Shown here: positions 52,263-61,079 of the stretch, piece by piece
How the letters are laid out: every line of letters begins with the position of its first letter
Numbering within the stretch: position 1 is the first letter of the stretch
From: Treponema bryantii NK4A124
GTDB lineage: Bacteria > Spirochaetota > Spirochaetia > Treponematales > Treponemataceae
Reading direction: 5' to 3'
Assembly (NCBI RefSeq): GCF_000421345.1
Contig: NZ_ATWV01000002.1
Coordinates: forward strand, 248,001-312,000
DNA length: 64,000 nt
Position numbers and translations under genes: made by a program
Notes under the pieces: generated by a model
Database searches by the model: none
Seen by the model: the letters and a program-made list of their open reading frames with translations, nothing else
What the model was told of the DNA's origin: nothing

Positions 52263-52973
52263 ATGACTAGACCATTTTCACCAGTTCAAATTTACAAGAG
52301 TCTAGTCTCCATTCTTCCCTACATTGGCGTTACCTTCGGTGTTGTTCTTGGAACTGTCTGCCTGGCTCTCCTGCTTGCCGTTGGCCTTTTTGCACAGAAG
52401 CAGAGTTCCCGCCGCTGGATACGCGCTCTTGCAGACGGCTACATTAATGTAATCCGCTGTACTCCAAGCATTGTTCTTCTTTTTATTGTCTATTACGGAA
52501 TTCCAAAACTTGCGCTCGGCCTCTTTGGTCTCGACCTCAATTTTTCTTCAAAAATCATATATGTAATTATTTCACTTTCTCTGCTGTATTCTGCAACTCT
52601 GGCAGAAATTATCCGCTCGGCTTATCTTGCCCTTGGCCGGCAGCAGTATGAAGCAGCACTTTCCATAGGACTTAGTCCCTGGCAGGCAATTCGCCGCGTT
52701 ATGCTGCCTCAGGGACTTGTTATTGCCCTTCCGAATCTGGGCAATTCTCTTATTTCTCTTTTTAAGGAAGGTAGCCTCGCTTTTACAATCGGCCTGATTG
52801 ATATGATGGGGGCGGGTAATCTTATTATTTCCCGCAACTATGGAGCTTATTCCCTTGAAACTTATATTGCGCTGGCAATTATTTACTGGGCACTTACACT
52901 TATTATAGAGCAAATTTTTCTGCGCTTAGAAAAGCATTATTCAAAAGGCAGGAGGAGTCTGAATGCAGCTTGA
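52263..52973 (+). CDS. Amino-acid ABC importer, permease 1
   Basis: 236 residues of the HisM/GlnP type with about five transmembrane helices. The EAA loop is EAALSIGLSPWQAIRRVMLPQGLVIALPNLGNSLISLFKEGSL, which binds the ATPase. CAGGAGATTCG precedes the ATG at 52263; a longer in-frame start at 52218 would translate the family A repeat and is rejected. It overlaps permease 2 by 11 bases. Confidence 0.93.
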   Translation: MTRPFSPVQIYKSLVSILPYIGVTFGVVLGTVCLALLLAVGLFAQKQSSRRWIRALADGYINVIRCTPSIVLLFIVYYGIPKLALGLFGLDLNFSSKIIYVIISLSLLYSATLAEIIRSAYLALGRQQYEAALSIGLSPWQAIRRVMLPQGLVIALPNLGNSLISLFKEGSLAFTIGLIDMMGAGNLIISRNYGAYSLETYIALAIIYWALTLIIEQIFLRLEKHYSKGRRSLNAA

Positions 52974-53679
52974 TTTCTCTTACCTGATTCGTACCTTCTG
53001 GCTTTGCGTAAAAGCAATTCCTGTTACTCTTGAGATTACAATTGTGTCTCTGCTGCTGGCTCTTATTCCAGCTCTGCTGATAGCCCTTGCCCGTATTCAC
53101 AAAATCAAAGTGCTGGATCAGCTTTGCCGGATTTTTGTATCTTTTATTCGCGGAACTCCAATTGTTCTCCAGATTCTGATTGTCTACAGTATTATGCCAA
53201 GTCTTTTGAACAGTCTTGTAAAATCTGCAGGCTGGTCTCTTAATGTTTTTGAAATAAATCCTGTTGTTTACGCCTTTGTTGTTTTTGGAATTAATTCCAG
53301 TGCAGGACTCAGTGAGGTTTTTCGTTCAGCTCTTACTTCTGTGGATCGTGGCCAGCTGGAAGCAGCCTTAAGTATAGGTGAGACACATTTTCAAGCCTTT
53401 CGCCGTGTAGTATTTCCTCAGGCTCTTGTTTCTGCATTGCCGAATCTTTGCTCTACAACAGTTATTCTTATAAAAAATACTTCTCTTGCCTTTATGATGA
53501 CTGTTCGTGAAATTACCGGTGTTGCAAAAATAGAAGCAGCCTACGGTTATAACTATGTTGAATCTTATATTGATATTTTTATTATTTACATATTTGTCTG
53601 CCTTGCGGTAGAATTGATTTTCAGAAGAATCGAAAGAAGTCTTGTGTTTGCTGGAGTGCGTCGTGCTAAAACTAACTAA
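52963..53679 (+). CDS. Amino-acid ABC importer, permease 2
   Basis: 238 residues, second HisM/GlnP-type permease; EAA loop [43 protein letters not shown]. The two permeases presumably form the heterodimeric channel. AGGAGG lies within the end of permease 1. It overlaps the ATPase gene by 17 bases. Confidence 0.93.
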   Translation: MQLDFSYLIRTFWLCVKAIPVTLEITIVSLLLALIPALLIALARIHKIKVLDQLCRIFVSFIRGTPIVLQILIVYSIMPSLLNSLVKSAGWSLNVFEINPVVYAFVVFGINSSAGLSEVFRSALTSVDRGQLEAALSIGETHFQAFRRVVFPQALVSALPNLCSTTVILIKNTSLAFMMTVREITGVAKIEAAYGYNYVESYIDIFIIYIFVCLAVELIFRRIERSLVFAGVRRAKTN

Positions 53680-54388
53680 CGTTCATAAGTCATTTGATAA
53701 AACAGAGGTTCTCAAGGGTATTTCCCTGAATGTAGAAAAGGGAAGTGTAACTGCAATTATAGGACCATCCGGTGCCGGAAAAACAACTCTTCTCCGCTGT
53801 ATGAATTTTCTGGAAAAAGCAGATTCTGGCACTCTTGATTTTGATGAATTTCACCTTGATTTAGAAAAGGTTTCTAAAAAGACTATGCTGGAAGTTCGTC
53901 GAAAGACAGCCTTTGTTTTTCAAAATTATAATCTTTTTGCAAATATGCCTGCCCTGCAAAATGTAATGGAAGGCCTTGTAACAGCCCGTAAAGTTTCAAA
54001 AGCAGAAGCAAAAGATCGGGCTTTAAAAGCTCTTGAAAAAGTTGGTCTCAAAGACAAAGCAGATTTTTATCCTTCAAGTCTTTCCGGAGGTCAGCAGCAG
54101 CGGGTTGGAATTGCACGTGCCATTGCCGTAAATCCGGAAGTAATTTTATTTGATGAACCTACTTCTGCCCTGGACCCGGAGCTTACCGGCGAGGTTCTCA
54201 GTGTAATCAAAGAACTTGCCGCAGAAGGAACTACAATGGTAATTGTAACTCATGAAATGTCCTTTGCCCGCGATACTGCAGACAAAGTTATCTTTATGGA
54301 TAAGGGTGTGATAGTAGAAGAAGGTTCCGCTGCTGAGCTTTTTACAAATCCAAAGAATGCAAGAACCAGACAGTTTCTGAAGATATAG
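53663..54388 (+). CDS. Amino-acid ABC importer, ATP-binding protein
   Basis: 241 residues from GTG with GGAG six bases before it. Walker A GPSGAGKT (34-41), Q-loop [17 protein letters not shown], signature LSGGQQQR, Walker [15 protein letters not shown] and H-loop VTHEM place it in the GlnQ/polar amino-acid import group. The start codon lies inside the permease 2 gene, a tightly coupled arrangement. It is the last gene of the operon; the converging copper ATPase ends 20 bases away. Confidence 0.95.
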   Translation: MLKLTNVHKSFDKTEVLKGISLNVEKGSVTAIIGPSGAGKTTLLRCMNFLEKADSGTLDFDEFHLDLEKVSKKTMLEVRRKTAFVFQNYNLFANMPALQNVMEGLVTARKVSKAEAKDRALKALEKVGLKDKADFYPSSLSGGQQQRVGIARAIAVNPEVILFDEPTSALDPELTGEVLSVIKELAAEGTTMVIVTHEMSFARDTADKVIFMDKGVIVEEGSAAELFTNPKNARTRQFLKI

Positions 54389-54408
54389 CCTGCTTCTGTG
54401 GCAATCAA

Positions 54409-54615
54409 TTAACCTACGAATTCATAACCCGCATCAGTAACAGCGGCCTTCATTGAATCATCTGCTACTGCCTTTGACAAAGTCAATTTTACTTCGCCTT
54501 TTTTATGATCAGCAGAAGCTGCATCAATTCCGTCAATTGCTTCGAGTGCTTTTTTTACATGCATTTCGCAGTGTTCACACATCATTCCATTTACTTTAAT
54601 TGTTCTTTCTGTCAT
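54409..54615 (-). CDS. Nested CopZ-like copper chaperone cistron inside copA
   Basis: 68 residues in the copA frame, MTERTIKVNGMMCEHC... to the shared stop. An ATG at 54615-54613 is preceded by GGAGG (54628-54624) with an 8-base gap, one of the best ribosome sites in the window and stronger than that of full-length copA. The product is a complete HMA domain with metal-binding Cys13 and Cys16. It may be made separately by internal initiation, or the site may be a relic of a once separate copZ gene whose upstream stop was lost. There is no protein evidence. Confidence 0.45.
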   Translation of the reverse strand: MTERTIKVNGMMCEHCEMHVKKALEAIDGIDAASADHKKGEVKLTLSKAVADDSMKAAVTDAGYEFVG

Positions 54616-56976
54616 TTTCTTTTCCTCCAGAATCGCTTTTGTATTTGTATTATTCATCTTAAAGAGATTTAATCTCAATGCATTCGAAACTACACAGAAA
54701 CTTGAAAGACTCATTGCTGCAGCCCCAAACATAGGATTCATATCTAGTCCAAGCTTATGGTAGACACCTGCCGCAAGAGGTATTAAAAGTACATTGTAGA
54801 AAAATGCCCAGAATAGATTTTCGTGAATATTACGAAGAGTTGCCCGGCTCAGTTTTATTGCAGAAGGAATATCAGAAAGTCTGCTCTTTACCAGGACTAT
54901 ATCAGCTGCATCAATTGCAACATCAGTTCCGGCTCCAATTGCAGTACCTGTATCTGCAGAGGTGAGGGCAGGAGCATCATTAATTCCATCTCCAACCATC
55001 ATAACTTTTCCTTCCTTCTTTAACTTTGTAATTACAGCAGCCTTTTCATCCGGCATTAGGCCCGCAATTATCTGATCAACTCCGGCAGCCTCTCCAACAG
55101 CCTTTGCAGTACGTTCATTGTCTCCGGTAAGCATAATGGTTTTTATACCCATCTTTTTAAGTTCGCTTATGGCGGCGGCACTGTCTTCCTTTATAACATC
55201 TGCAACAGCAATTATTCCGATTACCTTACTTTCATTATTATATTTTTTTATGAAGAACAAAGGTGTCTTTCCCTGGTCAGAATATTCTTCTGCATGCTGC
55301 AAAAATCCGTTATCTATACTGGCAATGCCTTGGGCAAACTTAAGGCTTCCTCCAAACAATTCTGCTGTTCCATCTTTTCCACGAACTCCGCTTCCAGCCA
55401 TGGCTTTAAAATCACTTATATTGCGAAGACTAAGCCCGCGTTTTTCTGCTTCTTTCATTACCGCTTTTGCAAGAGGATGTTCGCTTCCTGCTTCCAGACT
55501 GGCAGCATATTCCAGAAGTTCAAATTCTGAAAAATCAGTTGAAGGTAAAAGATCTGTTACAAGAGGTTCTCCCCTTGTAATTGTTCCAGTTTTATCGAGG
55601 ACAACAATATTTGTTCTGCCTGCTGCTTCAAGTGCTGCCGAAGTTTTAAATAAAATACCGTTTCTGGCTCCTTTTCCGTTTCCTACCATGATAGCAACCG
55701 GAGTTGCAAGTCCCAGTGCGCAGGGGCAGCTTACAACCAGAACTGCAATAGACCTGCTCAAGGCAAAACTGAATTCTGCACCAAGAATCAGCCAGACAGC
55801 AAAAGTTACTGCTGCAATTGCAATTACTGACGGAACAAAAACTCCTGCGACCTTATCTGCAATGCGGGCGATTGGTGCCTTTGTTGCCGCCGCATCACTT
55901 ACCATTTTAATTATCTGAGAAAGGGTAGTGTCTTTTCCAACTCTGGTTGCGCGGCATTTTATAAAGCCTGAAGTGTTGATAGTCGCCGCAGAAACAAAAT
56001 CTCCGGCCTGCTTATCTACTGGAACTGATTCACCAGTTAGAGCTGCCTCATTAATTGCTGTGTTTCCTTCTATAATTATTCCATCTGCCGGAATGTTTTG
56101 TCCTGGTCGAACAATGAAAATGTCATCTATGTGAAGCTGACTGACAGAAACTTCCTTTTCAATTCCATTTTCCAGAATTACTGCTGTTTTCGGTGCAAGC
56201 TTCATAAGCCCTTTAAGGGCATCTGTAGTTCGACCCTTAGAAAGTGCTTCAAGAAGTTTTCCCACCGTGATGAGAGTAACAATCATTGCAGCACCTTCAA
56301 AATAAAAGTTATGCATATAATGCATAGTGAGCTCATCGTTGCCCTTTGTTACTGAATCAGTCATTCCAAAAAGCATTACCAGGCTGTATATAAAAGAAAC
56401 TCCGGAGCCCATTGCAACAAGTGTGTCCATATTAGGAGCACCGTGTATGACACTCTTAAATCCGCTGATAAAAAACTTTTTATTAATCAGCATGATTATT
56501 GCTGCGAGAATCATCTGTACAAGGCCCATTGCAATGTGATTTCCATTGAACCATGAAGGAAGAGGCCAGCCCCACATAGTGTGTCCCATGCTGATATACA
56601 TTAAAAGCAGGAGAAAGCCTGTTGAAAGAATAAGGCGTTTTATAAGAATAGGACTTTCTCTGTCTTTAAGAGAATCAACTTCTGTGTCTGGGCTTAAGGA
56701 CTTGTTCTCGAGCGAAGTCAAGGTTTCTGTTGAAGAGGTTGAACCTGTATCAGTTCCCTGAAGACTTGCTCCGTATCCTGCATTTTCAACAGCCTTAATT
56801 ATTTCTGCTGCATCTGCATTGCCTTCTACTCCCATTGAATTTGTAAGCAGGCTTACCGAGCAGGAAGAAACTCCCGTTACCTTGTTTACCGCTTTTTCTA
56901 CGCGTGCCACACAGGCAGCACATGACATTCCTGTAACTGTATATTTTTCCATAAGTTTGTTTGTTGCCTCTAACAT
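54409..56976 (-). CDS. copA: Copper-exporting P1B-type ATPase with N- and C-terminal HMA domains
   Basis: 855 residues (847 if the ATG at 56952 is used). N-terminal HMA domain with GMSCAAC (Cys19, Cys22), eight membrane helices, transport motif SCPCALG, phosphorylation site DKTGTIT, HP motif EHPLAKA and hinge GDGINDAPAL. It pumps Cu(I) out of the cytoplasm. The end carries a second HMA domain (GMMCEHC), which looks like a CopZ chaperone fused after a short linker (NNTNTKAILEEKK). The promoter TTGATT-N17-TATATT (57007-56979) would place the transcript start after 56976, so the 56952 start is favoured if that promoter is real. Operator TTGTATACAA (57017-57008) abuts the -35. Confidence 0.95.
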   Translation of the reverse strand: MLEATNKLMEKYTVTGMSCAACVARVEKAVNKVTGVSSCSVSLLTNSMGVEGNADAAEIIKAVENAGYGASLQGTDTGSTSSTETLTSLENKSLSPDTEVDSLKDRESPILIKRLILSTGFLLLLMYISMGHTMWGWPLPSWFNGNHIAMGLVQMILAAIIMLINKKFFISGFKSVIHGAPNMDTLVAMGSGVSFIYSLVMLFGMTDSVTKGNDELTMHYMHNFYFEGAAMIVTLITVGKLLEALSKGRTTDALKGLMKLAPKTAVILENGIEKEVSVSQLHIDDIFIVRPGQNIPADGIIIEGNTAINEAALTGESVPVDKQAGDFVSAATINTSGFIKCRATRVGKDTTLSQIIKMVSDAAATKAPIARIADKVAGVFVPSVIAIAAVTFAVWLILGAEFSFALSRSIAVLVVSCPCALGLATPVAIMVGNGKGARNGILFKTSAALEAAGRTNIVVLDKTGTITRGEPLVTDLLPSTDFSEFELLEYAASLEAGSEHPLAKAVMKEAEKRGLSLRNISDFKAMAGSGVRGKDGTAELFGGSLKFAQGIASIDNGFLQHAEEYSDQGKTPLFFIKKYNNESKVIGIIAVADVIKEDSAAAISELKKMGIKTIMLTGDNERTAKAVGEAAGVDQIIAGLMPDEKAAVITKLKKEGKVMMVGDGINDAPALTSADTGTAIGAGTDVAIDAADIVLVKSRLSDIPSAIKLSRATLRNIHENLFWAFFYNVLLIPLAAGVYHKLGLDMNPMFGAAAMSLSSFCVVSNALRLNLFKMNNTNTKAILEEKKMTERTIKVNGMMCEHCEMHVKKALEAIDGIDAASADHKKGEVKLTLSKAVADDSMKAAVTDAGYEFVG

Positions 56977-56978
56977 AT

Positions 56979-57018
56979 AATATACTAATAAAAGATGTAA
57001 AAATCAATTGTATACAAT
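56979..57018 (-). promoter_or_regulatory. copA promoter and operator
   Basis: TTGATT (57007-57002), 17 bp, TATATT (56984-56979), with the palindrome ATTGTATACAAT (57018-57007) next to and overlapping the -35. Confidence 0.55.
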
Positions 57019-57075
57019 ATAAACTGCAAAAAATCTATAGTTATTTATTTATTAAAATGCTACAATGCCACAAGT

Positions 57076-58005
57076 ATGGTAAAAGCATCAACAGAATATA
57101 AAAGGGCTCATAAAGCAGATTATGGCCGTGAAAAAATAGAACTTCTCTACCACGATCAGTGGATTGCTGTAATCAATAAACCAAGCGGACTTCTTTCAGT
57201 ACCTTATCCAGGAAGTAAGGTCCGTACTGCCCAGTCTGTACTTGAAGAAATGCTTCGTAAGCAGGGAGTGGCCAACTCAAAGCATAAGCCTTATGTAGTT
57301 CACCGCCTGGACCGCGATACCAGCGGTGTTATGATGTTTGCCCTGACAGAGCAGGCTCAGGAAAAAATTATGAATACCTGGCATCAGATGGTAACTGAGC
57401 GCCTTTATCATGCTGTGGCAGAAATTGGAAAGGGAGCGGAGCCCTTGCCTGAATCTGGACTTATTGATGATCCGCTTGCCCAGAATGCCCATAACGTAGG
57501 TTTTGTCCCAAAAAAGGGCGATACGGACCGCACAGGCCACGAGTTTAAAACCGTAGCCGCCCGTACTCATTACAAGATGATTTTACAGGGACCAAGTCAC
57601 ATTCTTTTTGAACTTTCTCTGGATACAGGAAAGAAAAATCAGATTCGTGCCCATCTGGCAGCTCACGGCTATCCTCTTGCTGGAGATGAAGAACACAGGG
57701 CTCACACAGATCCATTCAACCGGCTCTGCCTTCATGCCAGAACCCTTGAGTTTGACCATCCCTTTACCGGCGAACATATGAAGTTTGAAGTTCCTGAACC
57801 GGAGGAGTGGAGCGAGTATGTAAAAAAAGGAGATAAGCATCCTGAGAAGCCTGTCTGGGACTTGCCTCAGAATCGCCCGCATGCAGCCCATTCTGCTTCC
57901 CGCGGGCGACATCACGATGAGTTGCAGCTTGGTCAGCGTCGTCTTTCCGCAAAAGATAAAGCCCACATGGACTTTATTTCAAGTGGAAAAAAATACCGAA
58001 AATAG
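57076..58005 (+). CDS. RluA-family pseudouridine synthase
   Basis: 309 residues. HRLDRDTSG (76-84) carries catalytic Asp79, and TGKKNQIRAHLAAHGYPLAGDEEH is the RNA-binding family segment. No S4 domain is seen. The last 50 residues (PQNRPHAAHSASRGRHHDELQLGQRRLSAKDKAHMDF) are a basic extension that may help bind RNA. TACAAT at 57061-57066 lies nine bases before the ATG and no ribosome site exists, so the leader is at most a few bases. The pflA gene follows after 26 bases with its own ribosome site. Confidence 0.9.
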   Translation: MVKASTEYKRAHKADYGREKIELLYHDQWIAVINKPSGLLSVPYPGSKVRTAQSVLEEMLRKQGVANSKHKPYVVHRLDRDTSGVMMFALTEQAQEKIMNTWHQMVTERLYHAVAEIGKGAEPLPESGLIDDPLAQNAHNVGFVPKKGDTDRTGHEFKTVAARTHYKMILQGPSHILFELSLDTGKKNQIRAHLAAHGYPLAGDEEHRAHTDPFNRLCLHARTLEFDHPFTGEHMKFEVPEPEEWSEYVKKGDKHPEKPVWDLPQNRPHAAHSASRGRHHDELQLGQRRLSAKDKAHMDFISSGKKYRK

Positions 58006-58031
58006 TTATATTTAAATTATAAGGAGGCCCT

Positions 58032-58805
58032 ATGGAAGGCTACATTCATCAGCTCGAAAGCTTCGGCTGTGCGGACGGACCAGGAAGCCGTTTTATTATT
58101 TTCTTTTCAGGCTGCCCTCTGCGCTGCCTTTACTGTCATAATCCTGATACCTGGAAAATGACAGACGGAAAGCTCTATTCAGTAGAAGAGCTTGTAAAAG
58201 AAGCAATGTCCTGCAAGGAATACTGGGGCAAGAAGGGTGGTGTAACCGTCAGCGGTGGTGAGCCTCTTTTCCAGATTGATTTTCTGATTGAACTTTTTAC
58301 TGCCTTTAAGAAGCTTGGCGTAAATACCTGTATTGATACTTCAGGAGCTCCTTTCCGTAACGGTGAGGCCGCTGATGCTTCAGAAGAAGATAAGGCCTGG
58401 TTCGAAAAATTCCAGAAGCTTATGGAAGTAACAGATATTCTTTTGATGGATATAAAGCACATCAACGAAGAAGAACATATTAAGCTTACAGGTAAGAGCG
58501 GAAAAAATATCCGCGAGATGTTTGCTTACCTGGACAAAATCAATAAGCCGATCTGGATCCGCCACGTACTGGTTCCAGGTATTACTGATAATGACGAATA
58601 CCTGACACAGACCCGCGACTTTATCCGCACACTCCACAATGTTTACCGTGTTGAGATTCTTCCATACCACGGCCTTGGTGCAATGAAATATAAGGATCTG
58701 GGAATTGATTATGTTCTTAAAGACCTGGAAAGCCCGACACTCGAACGTGTAGCAAACGCAAAGAAAATCCTTGAGTGTGATAAATATACAAAGTGGCAGG
58801 AATAG
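58032..58805 (+). CDS. pflA: Pyruvate formate-lyase activating enzyme
   Basis: 257 residues. The radical SAM cluster motif is C28-x3-C32-x2-C35 (CPLRCLYC), and VTVSGGEPLFQ follows. LLMDIKHINEEEH and the C-terminal EILPYHGLGAMKY fit PflA closely. It installs the glycyl radical on PflB (Gly740 in the gene at 48736). AGGAGG precedes the ATG. It sits after a pseudouridine synthase gene, apart from pflB. Confidence 0.95.
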   Translation: MEGYIHQLESFGCADGPGSRFIIFFSGCPLRCLYCHNPDTWKMTDGKLYSVEELVKEAMSCKEYWGKKGGVTVSGGEPLFQIDFLIELFTAFKKLGVNTCIDTSGAPFRNGEAADASEEDKAWFEKFQKLMEVTDILLMDIKHINEEEHIKLTGKSGKNIREMFAYLDKINKPIWIRHVLVPGITDNDEYLTQTRDFIRTLHNVYRVEILPYHGLGAMKYKDLGIDYVLKDLESPTLERVANAKKILECDKYTKWQE

Positions 58806-58814
58806 TATGCCTCA

Positions 58815-58951
58815 GTCATTCCGAACTTAGGGAGCGGCACTGCGTAGCAGGGCAAAAACAGTCCAGTGGACTGTTTTTAGCGAGTCTCCGAGCAGCTATG
58901 CTGCGAAGGTTCGGAATCTATTACAAGATGCTGAAACAAGTTCAGCATGAC
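58815..58951. repeat. Expanded family B repeat plus a second copy
   Basis: 58815-58919 has family B outer arms (GTCATTCCGAAC/GTTCGGAATCT) with about 80 bases of further hairpins inside, including AAAAACAGTCCA/TGGACTGTTTTT. 58927-58951 is a standard copy. Confidence 0.75.
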
Positions 58952-58972
58952 ATTAAATTGTAGGAGCAAAAT

Positions 58973-59377
58973 ATGTCAAAATACTTAGACCGCGCAAAAG
59001 AAATCCGCGCAATCGTTGAACCACATCATAACTGTACACAGTCAGTTCTTATGTCCTTTACCCAGTCGTTGAACCTCGACGATGAAACCGCCTACAAAAT
59101 TGCCGTTGCCTTTGGTGCCGGAATGAAGAGCGGAATTACTTGTGGTGTAATTACAGGCGGACTAATGGTTCTGGGCCTTTTTGATGTAGATGCTCCTGAA
59201 GATACTCAGGCCCTGGTAAAATATTTCCAGAGCCGCCACAGCGACATGCTCAACTGTGCCGACCTCTTAAAAGCCAATGCCGCAGCCGGCGGCCAGCGCA
59301 AGCCTCACTGCGACGCTCTTGTTTACGAGATGGTTGAATACGTAGAAAAAATCCTTAGAGAAAAAGGAAAATTATAA
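58973..59377 (+). CDS. C_GCAxxG_C_C-family redox protein
   Basis: 134 residues resembling PF09719: conserved cysteines at 21 (HNCTQSVL), 57 (GITCGVITGGLMVLGL), 95 (LNCADLL) and 113 (KPHCDALV). The small alpha-helical proteins of this family are presumed redox or metal-cluster carriers, often near metal or anaerobic enzymes. The first Cys of the GCAxxG block is replaced (FGAGMKSG). GTAGGAG lies eight bases before the ATG. It lies between pflA and gatB with no clear operon. Confidence 0.8.
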   Translation: MSKYLDRAKEIRAIVEPHHNCTQSVLMSFTQSLNLDDETAYKIAVAFGAGMKSGITCGVITGGLMVLGLFDVDAPEDTQALVKYFQSRHSDMLNCADLLKANAAAGGQRKPHCDALVYEMVEYVEKILREKGKL

Positions 59378-59463
59378 GTTTGCCAGCGTAGTGAAAAAAA
59401 AGTATGACGACAACATCATTCCGTTGGCGGCATGCTTTTTTTTCACGTAAGCAGGCAAACTTA
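59375..59463. repeat. Long hairpin with conserved loop after the redox-protein gene
   Basis: Outer arms TAAGTTTGCC/GGCAAACTTA, inner arms GTGAAAAAAAAGTATG/CATGCTTTTTTTTCAC, centre AACATCATTCCGTT (59412-59425). The centre matches the hairpin at 28711. Confidence 0.75.
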
Positions 59464-59542
59464 AGAACTCTTTTTTTATATTGAGATAAGTCTTTTTTTT
59501 CTATATAATAAATCATTATTTTGCTTTTTATTTGAGGATAAT

Positions 59543-61078
59543 ATGATAGATAAGTGGGAAATTGTAATCGGTTGCGAAATTCATACTCAGCTTCTAACTA
59601 AAACCAAGGCCTTCTGTGCCTGCGAAAACCGCTACGGCGGAATGCCGGACACTCGCGTGTGTCCTGTATGCCTTGGCCTCCCGGGTGCTATGCCACGTAT
59701 TTCAAAAGGTTATGTTGAGCTTGGAGCCGTTGCCGGACAGGCTTTAAACTGCAATATCGCACGCTTTACAAAATTTGACCGCAAGCATTATTTCTATCCT
59801 GACTTGGCAAAGGGCTATCAGATTACTCAGTATGATATTCCGCTTTGTACAGACGGTTATGTTGATCTTCCTTTCAGAAGCTATCCGAAAGATGAACAGC
59901 CGGGCGGAGCAAAATGCCGCGAAAAGAACTTTATCGGCCAGGATTGTATCGTAGGTGATGGAAAATACCGCCGTGTCCGAGTAGAACGTATTCACCTTGA
60001 GGAAGACGTAGGTAAGTCTCTCCACCTTCAGGGCGCTCACTCATACATTGACTACAACCGTTGTGGAACTCCACTTATAGAAATTGTAACAAAACCGGAT
60101 ATGACTTCTCCTGAAGAAGCTGCTCTCTTTATGCAGACTGTTCAGGAAATCCTGCGTTACGTAAAAGTAACAAACGGTAACCTCGAAGAAGGTAACATGC
60201 GCTGCGACGCAAATATCAACCTTAACGTTTGGGAAGACGGAAAACTCTGGCACACACCAATTTCCGAAATCAAAAACCTGAACTCTTTCAAGGCAATCCG
60301 CGAGGCTTGTACTTACGAAGCACAGCGCCAGCTCAAAGAATTCCAGGAAGACCGTCAGGAATTCAATCCTGGCTTCAAAGTAACAATGGGTTGGGATGAA
60401 GAAAAGGGCCAGACTGTTGTTCAGCGTACAAAGAACTCTTTTGTAGACTACCGCTTTACAACTGAACCTGATATCAAGCCTTTCACAGTAAGTGAAGAAC
60501 TCATTGCAAACGCAAAAGAAAAGGTAGGTGAGCTTCCTGAAGCAAAACGTCAGCGCTACAAGGCTCAGTACGGAATGACTGACTTCGACGTAGAAACTAT
60601 TACTTCTACCCGCGATCTTGCTCTCTTCTTTGAAGACGCCGCTACAAAATCAAAGAATCCAAAACGCGCAGTAAACCTTATTCTTGCAGAGCTCCTTGCA
60701 GTTCTCAACGAAAAGAAAATTGCCATTACAGATATCAGCTTAACACCTGCTCATATCGCAGAACTTGCCGATGCCCTCGAGGATGGAAAAATCACATCAA
60801 AGCAGGGTAAGGAAGTATTTGCTGAAATGCTGGATTCTAACAAAATGCCTTCAGTTATCATCAAAGAGAAGGGCATGGAAGTTGTAAGCGATGCCGGTGA
60901 AATCGACAAGATTGTTCAGGATGTAATTGCCGCTAACCCTAAAGCTATTGAAGACTGGAAGGGTGGAAAGACAAACGTTGTCGGCTGGCTTATGGGGCAG
61001 GTAATGAAGCAGAGTCACGGAAAGGCTAACCCTAAGCAGGCAACTGAGTTATTAAATAAACATCTTGCAACATTGTAA
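59543..61078 (+). CDS. gatB: Aspartyl/glutamyl-tRNA amidotransferase subunit B
   Basis: 511 residues, slightly longer than the common 480. It works with GatA and GatC to amidate Glu-tRNA-Gln or Asp-tRNA-Asn. EIVIGCEIHTQLLTKTKAFCAC and VCPVCLGLPGAMP give the zinc cysteines; KFDRKHYFYPDLAKGYQITQYD and RIHLEEDVGKS are invariant family segments. The C-terminal YqeY-like helical domain (MLDSNKMPSVIIKEKGMEVVSD...) contacts tRNA. TGAGGATA precedes the ATG. gatA and gatC are not adjacent. Confidence 0.97.
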   Translation: MIDKWEIVIGCEIHTQLLTKTKAFCACENRYGGMPDTRVCPVCLGLPGAMPRISKGYVELGAVAGQALNCNIARFTKFDRKHYFYPDLAKGYQITQYDIPLCTDGYVDLPFRSYPKDEQPGGAKCREKNFIGQDCIVGDGKYRRVRVERIHLEEDVGKSLHLQGAHSYIDYNRCGTPLIEIVTKPDMTSPEEAALFMQTVQEILRYVKVTNGNLEEGNMRCDANINLNVWEDGKLWHTPISEIKNLNSFKAIREACTYEAQRQLKEFQEDRQEFNPGFKVTMGWDEEKGQTVVQRTKNSFVDYRFTTEPDIKPFTVSEELIANAKEKVGELPEAKRQRYKAQYGMTDFDVETITSTRDLALFFEDAATKSKNPKRAVNLILAELLAVLNEKKIAITDISLTPAHIAELADALEDGKITSKQGKEVFAEMLDSNKMPSVIIKEKGMEVVSDAGEIDKIVQDVIAANPKAIEDWKGGKTNVVGWLMGQVMKQSHGKANPKQATELLNKHLATL

Positions 61079-61079
61079 G

